Positions 42,141 through 57,720 of a stretch of DNA of 64,000 nucleotides are shown here, one piece after another (position 1 is the stretch's first letter; each line of letters starts with the position of its first letter). Source of the DNA: Centrapalus pauciflorus. Lineage: Eukaryota > Streptophyta > Magnoliopsida > Asterales > Asteraceae. The DNA is taken from positions 62,001 to 126,000 of the forward strand of contig JAANYP010001190.1 in NCBI GenBank assembly GCA_020465985.1, in the 5' to 3' direction. The notes beneath the pieces were generated by a model. The model was not told where the DNA came from, made no database searches, and worked only from the letters and a program-made list of their open reading frames with translations. The translations under genes were made by a program, and so were the position numbers.

Positions 42141-43512
42141 AAATCTCAAAGGGTAACTTCAACATCTGTCTACGAATTGGGACTCCAATGTCTCAAGGGA
42201 AACCGAATCTGGATTCCTAAATATGGTTCTATTCGCAACACTCTTCTATCTGAAGCCCATCAGTCCAAATTATCTATTCATCCTGGCAGCTCAAAGATGT
42301 ACTTCAATCTGAAAGCTGATTACTGGTGGCCAGGAATGAAAAAGGACATCTGTCAATATGTTGAAAGCTGCAGAGTCTATCAAATGGTAAAGGCAGAACA
42401 TCATAAACCCTTCGGGGATATGCAACCACTACCAGTTCCTGAGTGGAAGTGGGAGCATATAACCATGGACTTCGTCACGAAATTTCCTAAAACCAAGAGA
42501 CACCACGACTCCATCTGGGTAGTCGTGGATCGTTTAACGAAGTCAGCTCGTTTTATACCGATGAAAGAGACGTACTCCCTTGATAGATTGGCACAGATGT
42601 ACATCACCGAGGTTATTTCTCGTCATGGTGTGCCGAAATCTATCGTCTCTGATCGTGATAGTCGTTTCACTTCGAGATTTTGGAAAGCGTTGCAAGAGGG
42701 GATGGGTACTCGAATTTCCATGAGTACTGCTTATCATCCTAATGCAGATGGCCAAAGTGAACGCACTATCTTTACTCTTGAAGATATGCTCCGTGCCTGC
42801 GTTCTTGATCTGGGCGGTAACTGGGAAGACCATTTACCTTTGGTCGAATTCTCGTATAACAACAGTTATCATTCCACGATTAAGATGGCTCCTTTTGAAG
42901 CTCTATATGGAAGAAAGTGCAGAAGTCCCACCTATTGGCGCGAAGCAGGTGAATCCAATAGCAGGTCCTCCCCTTCTACAGTTGACTCAAGAGAAGATTC
43001 AACTGGTCAGAAGGAACATTCTTGAAGCTCAAAGCAGGCAGAAATCCTACTATGATAATCGTCATAGATCAATAAGTTTTGCAGTTAACGATTGGGTGAT
43101 GCTGAAAGTATCTCCGATGAAGAATGTAGTGAGATTCATAAAGAGAAACAAGCTAGCTCTGAGATTTATTGGTCCATTCAAGATCATTGAAAAGATTGGA
43201 AAATAATCTTATCGTCTTGAATTGCCAACAGACTTAGCGAGAATACATCCTGTATTCCATGTTAGTCATTTGAGAAAGAGCCTAGCCGATGAAAGAGAAG
43301 TGCAGATACCGCATGTAAATCTGCAAATTGATGAAAAGCATCGAGTGGTTGAAGAGCCGGAATGTATTCTGGACTCGATGACCAAAAATCTTCGAAATAA
43401 AGAGATACAGATGGTGCTCGTCCAGTGGAAACACCGTAAAGGTTCGCATCAGTCTTGGGAATCAAGAGATGTTATGAAAGCTAAATATCCAAGTCTGTTC
43501 GAACATAGCTAA
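42141..43512 (+). pseudogene. pol: Gypsy A integrase and chromodomain, one frameshift
   Basis: The zinc region HPGSSKMYFNLKADYWWPGMK ... CRVYQM lacks one of the usual Cys residues. The core has TMDFVTKFPKTKRHHDS, VSDRDSRFTSRFWK and NADGQSERTIFTLEDM. A one-base shift near 42950 moves the C-terminal domain to another frame (RRNILEAQSRQKSYYDNR, IGPFKIIEKIGK), followed by TAA at 43204-43206. The last part, FHVSHLRKSL and MVLVQWKHRKGSHQSWES, is a degenerate chromodomain. Integration by this copy alone is not possible. Confidence 0.87.
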
Positions 43513-43549
43513 CTTCGGGGACGAAGTTTGTGCGTGGTGGAGCCCATTC

Positions 43550-45621
<2,072 letters not shown>

Positions 45622-45882
45622 TAAATCCTCAAATTGTTCATAGATACAACTAATCACATAATATGAACATGCATGTATTTTATTTCATTCTTATAAGACT
45701 AAACATTGTCTAATTTTGATGATTTGAGAATCAATTTGAAGCTTATAGAATTTCCAGAAATCGTAGCATCAAGTATACGCAAGAACCCTTTTTAATTAAT
45801 GATTTACTTTGAATCTTGTATATAAACTGACGCTTGATGATTCCTTGGATTTGATTCAAAGTCTTGTGATGAGCTTTGATGG

Positions 45883-46219
45883 TGTTAGCCCTAAAGTACT
45901 GTATAATTAAAAATAATAAAAGTGTAGGTTCAATTTATAATTATGAATGTTTACTTTGGGGGAAATCTTAATTTCCTAGTCTTTGAGGGGAGTGTTTGGA
46001 CAAACTCCCAAAGTAAGCTTAAGTATAAATAATATTGTTCTATTAGGGTTTTAGGAGAAGTCAAAAAAAGGAGTCTCCACCTAAGTGTGTGTTTTAGAGT
46101 GTGTAAGTTCAAAGAGATTGAGTGTCAAAATTCTCTCTTATAATCTTCATATTTCTTAACACAAAAATCGTTTGGTTTTACATATTGGAGTGCAAAATAT
46201 ACTGGGAATCAAAGTTTCA
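45883..46219 (+). mobile_element. Solo LTR E' (337 bp), copia-type
   Basis: It starts TGTTAGCCCTAAAGTACTG and ends AATCAAAGTTTCA, matching most of the LTR at 57198-57543. The flanks GATGG (45878-45882) and AATGG (46220-46224) agree in four of five bases, a target duplication with one change. No PBS or PPT adjoins it. Confidence 0.8.
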
Positions 46220-46509
46220 AATGGAACTGTGGGTTTCTAGTGAGAAGGTAGAGAAATTTTGGGTTTTTTTGGTCTTGAAATAATGACCAGATAAAATGTT
46301 TAGGTATTTATTTGATCAAGTTTTCATATTTTACATTTGGTCCACAAAAGTTGCATTTTGTTTCATTTCTTCTAACCTTAATCGTTATAAATAATATATA
46401 ACATATATTTAGCTTAATTATGACTTTTATTAACTTAATAAAAATTACAAGACAAATAATGTAATTAAATTACATTATTAAGACAAATACAAAGAAACAA
46501 GGTTGTTAC

Positions 46510-47764
46510 CGTCTTTGGTAATAATTTCCAGGGTTTTTCATGAACACAATCCTGAAGTTATCTATGAGAAAAGGCTCACATAACTCTTCATAAGAAATCT
46601 TTGAAAGATATTTCTTTAGGCTCTTAGTTTGTCCTTTCTCTAAGTCTGCTTGGTTGACACGCAATAAATGGTAGACTTGTTCTCGATGTGTGTAAACCAG
46701 CGACTGTTTTTCCTCGGGAGGCAGATTTGGGACGTTTCCTCGAGAGAACCAATACACCCAGTTTGTTTCACTTTCATCGTATATAGCTTCGACTTATGGG
46801 GCATCGGTCGGGATACACTCCACGGTTGTTGTTCTTTGGACTGGTTGGGATTGTTTGACATTTCAGTTTGTTGGACTGTTTGGATTGGATGAGTTGTTTG
46901 GTGGGTTTTAAGAGAGGTTGGTTGAGAGATTGTTGGTTTGGAAGTGGTTTTTTGTTTCTGTTTCTGTTTCTGGCTTTGGTGAATTTAGGAAATCAGAGGA
47001 TAAGGAGGAGGAGTCAGAGTTTATGATTATCAGGTCCGGTTCAACTTTGTGACCCTCATATTGAACCAAATCCAATTCATTTCCACCTTTCGTAGCTTCC
47101 CCAACCCCTTCTCCCTCCATCAACATGCCCTCAAGTTCAGTCCTGGGGCGTTTCTCCCATTCGAGATGATGAAGATCGACTTGATCATCATGCTTCCTAT
47201 GCTTCCTCTTATAGACCTGAGCCTGAGGGCAACATATTTTTTAAAGATCTATGATTGCATCCTTAACCCGATCCATTATGTTATTCAACTCTGCCTCCAC
47301 TTTATGTATCAACAACCTCATTTGCTCAAATGAATGAGTGAAGAGAGCAATTGAAGTTGTGCTTTGGTCTTTTATTGCGTCGAGTTGTTTGGAGAGCACA
47401 GTAGTTGATTAGACTTTTGTAGTACCTGGTGGTGAATCCCAAGATGCAGCCCTTTTACCCCCTTCAACAAATAAAGGATAGACGATACATGTTCCTTAAA
47501 ATCCTTAAAGGCCTCTAGGTCTGCCAGGGTAACAACTCCGATGTCACGAAAAGCAGCCGTTAGCATCTCTGGAGTGATTCTAGAATGACCTAATACAGAT
47601 GGTTTGGATGTTGTTGTATCAGGATTTCCCTCTTTCATCTCTGCTCCACCAGGTGTAGAGTCAGATCCAGATGTTTCCAAGGATGTCACGTAGACATCGT
47701 TGATGAGTTGTAACATGTTATAGGATGGGGATGAGACATGGTCAATTGAACTCTGGTCACAGGG
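46510..47764 (-). pseudogene. Accessory (envelope-like) ORF of element I, N-terminal remnant
   Basis: Minus-strand frames with coding character: 47764-47372 (RITPEMLTAAFRDIGVVTLAD, then LEAFKDFKEHVSSILYLLKG), after a frameshift a coiled stretch with SIALFTHSFEQMRLLIHKVE (47340-47220), an acidic Ser-rich part (LIIINSDSSSLSSDFLNSP, 47035-46975) and YWFSRGNVPNLPPEEKQSLV to IVFMKNPGNYYQ (46757-46510). Coiled middle, acidic linker and globular end resemble the other envelope-like ORFs, but no homologue can be named with certainty. It is cut on the right by LTR D and on the left by LTR F, and probably continues at 32360. Confidence 0.5.
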
Positions 47765-47842
47765 TGCCACACCCCGTTACCCCGGTTGACAACTAGGCGT
47801 GACGTCGCAAAAACATAGTCGTAATCAAGTGAACGACCACTA

Positions 47843-50234
47843 TGTAACATCCGGCATTAAACCAGGTAGCAACTATAACCTAATCAGTAGTTATTTGCAA
47901 ATTATAACCTAATCAGTGGTCATTAGCATTTAATCAAAGTGATTAACAAAGTTCATAAGTAAAATTCAATTCAATTGGAAACAATTTCATCGGTGCGATG
48001 AATTGGCAACTTAATTAATCCGATCGATTTGCGATATGATGGATTAATCCAACTAAGTACATAATTAAATTAAGATTAATAACACTAATTTTACATTAAT
48101 ACACTTACTTTACATTAATTATGCAAGATTAAAACAATTAATAAAACAAAAGCATTCAAAAGTATTTATGAAATTACAAAAAAGGGAAATACAAGAATAC
48201 AGTCTAAATACATTTATACAAAAAAATGAAAATACATGGAAATACCATGCATATGGCCGGCCATAGGAGGCTAGAAACATAGGGTTTGACTTCAATTTTT
48301 TAATATCAAACTCCATAACACATCAAAATCAAATCCTCATTCATCATACTCTTTCATTTCAACCAAGATCACACACCACCTCCATTTGACGATCAAATTT
48401 TCCCTATAAATAGAGGACTTCTCTTCACTTCATTTCCACACCTTCACAACACAAAAATCTCTCTTTCTCTCCTCTCTAAAATCCGGCCACACACACACAT
48501 ATTGCACACAACTTTTCTTTCAAGTGTTCTTCATTTTTGCAAGTGTTCTTAGTGAAATCTTTCAAGATCCAACCTTCTTCTCATTTGCATACTTCTAAGT
48601 AAATACTAACTTATAATCTCTTATATGTATGTTTATATAAGTCTTTCATAAAATATATAATCACCAACAACAAGTTTCATAAAAACTCAAGTTTATAAAT
48701 CACTAGTTTTGTTTTAAGTTTGTTTTCTTTAAATGTGTTTATAAACGTATAAACACATTATGTAAGTATGAATATTATGAAAACAAGTTATATAAATATG
48801 TTTTATAACCTTTTATACATGTGGTCTTTGAATAAACAATAAGAATCACAAGTTGTTTCAAGTTTATGAAATCCAGATTTTCGGCAGAAATATTACATCG
48901 ACTTTGAAAAATCATAACTTAACAAAATGAGTTGATTCTTGTCTCAAAAGTTAGATCTATGTCTTAACTAAAAATCTGGAGGTTTTCATAATTTAATATG
49001 GAGTTTAGAACCCTCAAATATTATTTGGGAACCCGAAAGTTTGACAACTCAAAAATGGCCAACATAGGGTTTTTAACGAGCTTTTTCCCCAATCTAAACA
49101 CCTCGAAAAATGTCTGTTCTTAACTTTAAAAATTCTTTGTATATAATAGTTTTATGTCTATGAAAACCAAAGCCTAAATCATTTTGGAGCATGGTCGAAA
49201 ACAGCCTCAAAGGAGGCCGAAAAACCTTTAAAAAGCTGGAAAATTATACATATATAAACTTGACGTTTTTAATAGGTTTTATTTATAAACTTGTAAAGTT
49301 GGGTGATTTAAAAACATAAAAACCTTTATACATTCATATCATCATATATATATATATATATATATATGGGAGTTATTAAGTCCCTCATATCATTTAGGAC
49401 TCGGTTAAACGCGTTCGGTGTCATCACTCATCAACAACGAAATTCTTCGTTTTTACGCTCCATTTTGCCATCACATTTACGGTGAGTCTTCATAGACCCT
49501 ATTTTCACACTGTTATGTTTTGGGGTAAAATACATGCTACGTTTTCATATGGACACAGAAACTACTTCATTTCTATCATCTATTACACATGTGGTTCCAT
49601 CAGCCCTCAGATCATGAACCGTTAGTTACATTGTATGTAAGCGCAAATATATTATGGATGGATCTATCGGGATTAATGTCCCCCACCTAGGTTGGTCGCT
49701 CCAACTGCTAAGGGGTGCATATATATTTAACATCACGGTATTACATTGGGGAATACTGCATAGGATAACTCATAATTAAGTTTCGGTTGCATGATGGTTT
49801 TATGTAATACATAACATGGAATTTATGTTTTATTAATTTAAACACAACTATTGGTGTCCATACAAGTCATATTTACGTGTAAACCTATGAACTCACCAAA
49901 ATTTTTGTTGACGCACTTTAGCATGTATTTTCAGGTAATTAAGGCACCTGCACAGCATCGGAAGCATTTCAAGGCTTCCGTTCATTTTGGAGTCGCATCA
50001 TTTTAAAAAACTCGGATATTTATTTGCATCATTTTTGTTAATTTAATTATGTATTTAAATCTCTGTAACTTGCGAACTACTCTTTATCTTATTCGGGCTA
50101 TGTAAAACAATATCATATTTTGAAGTTATATTAAGGTATTTTTGAAAACGTCCATATAGTGGTCATTCACTTGATTATGACTATGCTTCTGCGACGTCAC
50201 CCTTCGTTGCCAACCGGGGTAACGGGGTGTGACA
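47843..50234 (+). repeat. Gypsy C 5' LTR
   Basis: It starts TGTAACATCCGGC and ends AACGGGGTGTGACA, 2392 bp. It is closely similar to the 3' LTR remnant at 53750-55498 and to the gypsy B LTR. Confidence 0.9.
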
Positions 50235-50237
50235 GAT

Positions 50238-50250
50238 TGGTATCAGAGCC
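50238..50250 (+). other. Primer binding site of gypsy C (tRNA-iMet)
   Basis: TGGTATCAGAGCC lies three bases after the 5' LTR end. Confidence 0.93.
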
Positions 50251-50351
50251 ATAGTTATAGTGAACTAGGTTGCATTAGTACCCTACATTATAACTACACT
50301 TAAGTCTTACAAATTTTAGAAAATATTTTTTAACTAACTAAAACACTATAA

Positions 50352-51181
50352 ATGGACCTTGATAACAGAAACATGTCAAACAACACAATCATCATCCTGT
50401 CTGACTCCGAAGATGAGTACACCCCTTTGAGCCCGTAGGTCACGGAGGTGTTCATAGAAGAGGACCCATCCAAGGAAGAGGACCCGTCAGAAGAGGAAGA
50501 CCCCTCCAAAGAAGAAGACCCGATGGAGGAGTCCGAGAAAGAACCTATGGAGGAGGAACCCATGGAGGAAGACAAATCCTCCGACGGATGGGGAGAACCA
50601 TCCGGAGAGGACCCACCATCCCCGGTGGCTCCCTCCTACATCCCATATCATCCCGATGTTCCATCATATAAACCATATCGTCCCCACCCCAACGGCCCAC
50701 ATATGCTATTCACACCCCGAAAGAGGGTGATGATGACGAGACAGGAGTCTATCCCAATCCCGGCTCCCAAGCTAAGCCCACCACAGCAGCGACAGGCAAA
50801 CGCTCGTAGATGGGGCTGGATGCCCGAAATCTCCAAGAGTGGAGGCAAGAGGAGGGAATCCCCTCCCAGTTCGAAGTCGGAGGACCATCCTTCGCACCGA
50901 CCCCACCACTCACCCAGGAGCTCGCAGACCAAACAGTGCCCCTGCTGGTGGCAAGAGCCACTTGGCACGATCTCCAGATCCGACTACTCAACAAGGACAT
51001 TGAGGAGATCACTTCGAGTATCGAGCGTGAAGAAATGCAGAATACAAATATCAACTTGGCAAACCAGCACGCTTTAACTATCCAACAAGACAGACAGGAG
51101 GAACTCCGTCAGAAACTGGCCTACTACGAGGCGCGCAACGAGGCGCTGACACAATGCCTTAGAGCAGGGAGAGACCTCTGA
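50352..51181 (+). pseudogene. Accessory ORF upstream of gag in gypsy C
   Basis: ATG at 50352 starts MDLDNRNMSNNTIIILSDSE. A TAG lies at 50436-50438. Then comes a strongly acidic repeat of EEDPSKEEDPSEEEDP type, a Pro/Tyr segment (VPSYKPYRPHPNGP), a basic RKRVMMTRQ and ARRWGWMP. The frame shifts near 50810 and continues with LQEWRQEEGIP, TPPLTQELADQTVPLLVAR and a C-terminal coiled coil (EREEMQNTNINLANQHALTI, then QQDRQEELRQKLAYYEARNE) to the stop at 51181. The gypsy B copy shares this build. Function unknown. The acidic-basic-coiled layout recalls ORFs before gag in some asterid gypsy elements. Confidence 0.65.
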
Positions 51182-51429
51182 TCACTCCCACACCTAGTAC
51201 CCCCTTATCTTTGTAATGATAGGAATTATTATGTAATAGGGTAGGACTTTGTACCCCCTTAGGGCAGGTAATAACCCGCCCTGATGTAAGAAATTATGAA
51301 TTATTAATGAAAATTTCAAGTTATTTATGAATCTGTGTTTGATAATTATAGAACTGTGTCCAAAAAAAAATTTCAAATCTTTAAGACTCAACTTCTCACA
51401 CTATGCTCTTTTCTTTAAACTTTAAGATA
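51182..51429 (+). other. Gypsy C spacer before gag
   Basis: It is similar to the gypsy B spacer at 22061-22467. No gene seen. Confidence 0.6.
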
Positions 51430-52823
51430 ATGTCGCCGGAAAAAGCCATGAACACTGCCGAGATCGAGCAACTGGTCGCCCAACGAGTGGCAGCAGCTAT
51501 AGCCACTTACGAAACCAACCGCAATAGCACCGCAAACGGAAATGGAGGAGCAAGCCGCACTACGGGAGGATCTGACTCAACCCAGAAAGGGTGTGGTATT
51601 AAGGGATTTTTAATTTGTAAGCCTAGATACTTTAATGGGACGGAAGGCGTTGTCGGACTGGTTCACTGGTTCGAGAAACTTGAGTCTGTGTACCGCGTTA
51701 GTGGTTGTATCGAGGATGAAAAGATCAAGTTCGCTACCTACACTCTTCAGGACGGTGCTTTGACTTAGTGGAATTCGTATGCTCAGTTTGTTGGAATTGA
51801 CACGGCTTACCAACTCGCCTGGACTGAGTTGAAGCAAATGATAACGAATGAGTATTGCCCTAGAAACGAACTGCAAAAGATGGAGTCTGAGTTCTGGAAT
51901 ATTGATATGAAGGGAACAGATGTCGCTGGGTACACCAACCGTTTCCACGAGTTAAGTCTACTATGCCCACAAATGGTCACTCTGGAGTACAAGCGTATTG
52001 AGCGCTACATTTGGGGACTCGCCCCTCAAATTCAAGGGAATGTCACCGCATCCAACCCAACTACAATTCAGAGCGCCATTAGGATGGCGAATAATTTAAT
52101 GTATCAAGTGGCCTGGAGAATGGAGGCCAAGGCAGGGGAGAACAAAAGAAAATGGGAGGACCAATCACAGAAAGGTTCGGGCTCACAGTCCAAAAAGCCC
52201 GAAACCATCAAAGCCTTTGTCGTCGGAGCTGAGCCAAGGAAGGGCTATACCAGCAACAAACCATTGTGTAACCGATGCACCTACCATCACGTAGGTCCCT
52301 ATCCAACCCCTTGCGGGAAATGTAAGAACCTTGGTCATCTGACCCAAGATTGTAAGTATAACTCCAACGGAAACAACAGCGGTGCGCAAAGGAGCTGTTT
52401 TGAATGTGGAAACACTGGGCATTTCAACAAGAACTGCCCAAAACTAAACAAAAATGGTGGAGCTCAAGGGAGAGATATTGTATTGGGAGCAGGCGACGCT
52501 CGTCAAGACCCCAACGTAGTAACGTGTACATTCCTTCTTAATGATATGTATGCTTATGTGCTGTTCGATACTGGGGCTGCTGACAGCTATATATCTGCTA
52601 AGTTTAGTGAATAACTGAATGCCACTCTTTCCCCATTAGACAATGCTTATGCCGTAGAATTAGCTGACGGAAAGTTGATTGAAGCAAATAGTATAATTAA
52701 GGAGTGCACACTAAAATTAGCAGATCATCCCTTTAAGATAAACTTGATGCCTATTGAACTCGGAAGCTTCGGCGTATTTATTGATATGGATTTGTTGTCA
52801 GACAACCATGCCGAAATCTTATG
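51430..52823 (+). pseudogene. gag: Gypsy C Gag and aspartic protease, two in-frame stops
   Basis: It starts MSPEKAMNTAEIEQLVAQRV and stays in one frame. TAG at 51766-51768 replaces a Trp in ALTWWNSY, and TAA at 52612-52614 replaces a Gln that gypsy B still has in FSEQLNATL. Capsid motifs (WFEKLESVYRVSGC, EYCPRNELQKMESEFWN, RIERYIWGLAPQIQGNV) and two knuckles (CGKCKNLGHLTQDC, CFECGNTGHFNKNC) are intact. The protease keeps FDTGA, unlike gypsy B. The frame ends at a deletion after HAEILC near 52823. Confidence 0.88.
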
Positions 52824-53749
52824 TTGGATAATGGATTCATCCGACCAAATTCCTCACCTTGGGGAGCTCCGATCTTATTTGTCAAGAAGAAGGACGAATC
52901 CTTTAGGTTGTGCATTGATTACTGAGAGCTGAACAAGTTAACGATCAAAAACCGATACCCTCTCCCCAGAATTGACGACCTATTCGATCAGCTGCAAGGA
53001 TCCAGTTACCATCCGCAGACCGATGGTCAAAGTGAAAGGACCATTCAGACATTAGAGGATATGCTAACGGCGTGTGTGATTAACTTTGGCAAAAGTTTGG
53101 ACAGACATCTGCCGTTAGTCGAGTTCTCCTACAACAATAGCTATCACTCAAGCATTAAAGCCGCTTCGTTCGAGGCACTTTATGGGCGAAAGTGTCGATC
53201 ACCAATTTGTTGGGTTGAGGTAGGGGATAGCCAAGTCACCGGTCCTGAGATCATTCACGAGACTACCGAAAAGATAGTACACATTCAGAACCGATTAAAG
53301 ATCGTACGGGATCGGCAGAAAAGCTATGCAGATGTTAGACGGAAGGATTTGGATTTCCCGGAGGGAGATCAAGTGATGTTGAAAGTCTTGCCTTGGAAAG
53401 GTGTAATCCGTTTTCGGAAACGAGGAAAACTCAATCCTCGTTATATCAGACCATTCAAGATTTCCAAAAGAATTGGCCCGGTAGCCTACCAACTCGATCT
53501 GCCCCCAGAGCTAAGTAATGTACATAATACCTTCCACGTGTCCAACATAAAGAAATGCTTGTCCGACGAAACACTCGTCATACCCATGGATGAACTGGAA
53601 GTAGATGATAACTTGAACTTCATTGAACAACCCGTGGAAATAATGGACCGAGAAGTCCAGAAGCTAAAGCCCAGCCGAATTCCGATAATAAAAGTCAGAT
53701 GGAACTCTAAGCGAGGTTCTGAGTTTACATGGGAAAGCGAGGTCCAAAG

Positions 53750-53756
<7 letters not shown>
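52824..53756 (+). pseudogene. pol: Gypsy C pol remnant: RT start fused to integrase C-terminus
   Basis: 52830-53004 encodes only the first RT motifs in shifted frames (a GFIRP-like start, LCIDY, RYPLPRIDDLFDQLQGSS). At about 53005 it jumps directly to the integrase sequence YHPQTDGQSERTIQTLEDML. So the RT catalytic core, RNase H, and the integrase zinc region and most of its core are gone. From 53061 the frame is open to 53756 with the integrase C-terminal domain (RQKSYADVRRKDLDFPEGDQ, VAYQLDLPPELSNVHNTFHV) and a chromodomain start (IPIIKVRWNSKRGSEFTWES), ending early where LTR sequence begins. Confidence 0.87.
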
Positions 53757-55498
<1,742 letters not shown>

Positions 55499-57110
55499 AC
55501 TATATTGACGTTTTCGAAAAATACATTGATAAACTTTAGAATATAACAGTTTTTACATAACCCAAATAAAACGTAAGTAGTTCGCAATCACAGAGATTTA
55601 AATACATGATCAAAAGAACATTAATTATGCTAATAAATCTCTGGGAGTTTGAAAAATGTTGCGACTCCAAAATATGCGGAACCTTGTTACGCTTCCGATG
55701 CATGCTACTCAGCATAAGTACCTGAAAATACACGCTAAAGTACGTCAACAAAATTGTTGGTGAGCACATAGATTTACACGAAAGAATGACTTGTACGAAC
55801 AACAACGATTGAATTTCAATTTATAAAGCATATATTCCATGTTATGTATTACATATAACCATCATGCAACCGAACTTAATTATGAGTTTGCCCTATGTAC
55901 TATTAACCACTATAATACTATGATGTTAAATATATACGCACCCCTTAATAGTTGGCGCGACCAACCCGGGTGGGGGCATTAATCCCGATAGATCTATCCA
56001 TATGATATTCACATTTACATAAATGTAATTAACAGTTAATGATTTGAGGGCATGATGAAACCACGTGTGTGTAATACATAAAAGAAATATAGCATGTATT
56101 GCGTCTATATAAAAATTATAGCATGTATTTTCACCCCAAAACATAACGTAAAAATAGGGGCTATGAAGATCACCGCAAAAGTGATGGCAAATATGAGCGT
56201 AAAAACGTAGATTGCGTTGTTGTTGACTTGTGGTGAACTTGATATGTTTAACCGAGTCCTAAATGATATGAGGGACTTAATAACTCCCTTAAATGATAAT
56301 ATGCATGTATGTTGGTTTTTTATGTTTTAAATCACCCAACTTAACAAATCCATAAATAAAACCCACTTAAAAACGTCAAGTTCATATATATAATTTTCCA
56401 GCTTTTATCGAGGTTCTTCGGCCTACTTTGTGGCTGTTTTTGACCAAGCTCCAAAACGATTTGGGCTTTGATATTCATAGTCATAAAACTAATATGTACA
56501 AGGAATTTTTCAAGGTAAAAACGGCCATTTTTCGAGGTGTTTAGGTTAGGGAAAAGGTTCGTTAAAAACCGTATCTTGGCCATTTTTGAGCTGTTAGACT
56601 TTTCGGTTCCCAAAATAATATTTTGGGGGTTCAAAACTCTATATTAAATTATGAAAACCTCCCGATATTTAGTTAAGACATAGATCTAACTATTGAAACA
56701 ATAATCAACTCATTTCGTTAAGTTTTGAATTAGTTATGATTTTTCAAAGTCGATGTAATATTTCTGCCGAAAATCCAGATTTCATAACCTTGAAAGAACT
56801 TGTGATTCTTGTTGTTTATTCAAAAACCACATGTATAAAAGGCTATGAAACACATTTAGATAACTTGTTTTCATGTTATTTATAATTACATTATGTGTTC
56901 AAATATTTATAAACACATTTGAAGAAGCAAATTTAAAACAAAACTAGTTATGTATAAACTTGAGTTTTAATGCAACTTGTTGTTGTTGGTGATTATATAT
57001 ATTATGCAAGACTTATATAAACATAAATGTAAGAATTAATAAGTTAGTATTTACTTACTTTGATGAATTAGAAGAATGCAAACAAGTAGAAGTTGAAATT
57101 TTGAAATGTT

Positions 57111-57197
57111 GCACTGTTAGAAACCTTATTTCTTGTAATTGAAGTTTGTGTAATTGCGCTTAATTGTAAATATTTAATTATACACTAAAGGGGAGAT
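57111..57197 (+). other. E-element internal 3' end with polypurine tract
   Basis: A/T-rich text ending ACTAAAGGGGAGAT directly before an LTR start, so it carries the PPT of an E-family copia element. Confidence 0.6.
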
Positions 57198-57543
57198 TGT
57201 TAGCCCTAAAATAGTGTATAATTAAATATAATATAAGTATTGGTTCAATTTATAATTTGGAATAGTTTACTTTGGGGGGAATCTTAATTTCCAAGACTTT
57301 AAGGGGAGTGTTTGGACAAACCCCCAAGTAAGTTTAGGTATAAATGATATTGTTCTCTTAGGGTTTTAGGGGAAGAAAAAAAAAAGAGCCTCCACCTAGC
57401 CTCCATCTAGTGTGTGTTTTCTAGTGTGTGAAAGTTCCTAGAGATTGAGTGTCAAAATTCTCTCTTGTAATCTTCATATTCTTAATACAAATTGTTTGAT
57501 TATTGTGTTTGAGTGCAAAATATACTGAGAATCAAAGTTGTCA
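57198..57543 (+). repeat. LTR E (346 bp), copia-type
   Basis: It starts TGTTAGCCCTAAAATAGTG and ends CAAAGTTGTCA. It matches solo LTR E' at 45883-46219. A PPT lies directly upstream and a PBS directly downstream. Confidence 0.85.
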
Positions 57544-57545
57544 AT

Positions 57546-57557
57546 TGGTATCAAAGC
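57546..57557 (+). other. Primer binding site after LTR E
   Basis: TGGTATCAAAGC, a common one-base variant of the tRNA-iMet PBS, two bases after the LTR end. About 160 bases of leader-like sequence follow before the text changes character near 57720. Confidence 0.8.
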
Positions 57558-57720
57558 AAGAAGATTGGATTTAAACTTGAAATCTCAGGTTTGTTCGTGT
57601 TCTTCACAAAAAACGTCATGAAATTGGGTTTTGATTACTTGTCTCATAGTAAATATGTACGTAAACCATTTTTTTAAAGTACGGGTTTTGATATGATGTA
57701 ATCAAAAGGCATTTCAGTTA

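Noticed and set aside
46506..47770. Host gene on the minus strand
   Set aside because: Coding character is present, but the layout resembles retroelement accessory ORFs, it is broken by frameshifts, and it leads toward an LTR with a PPT on the same strand.
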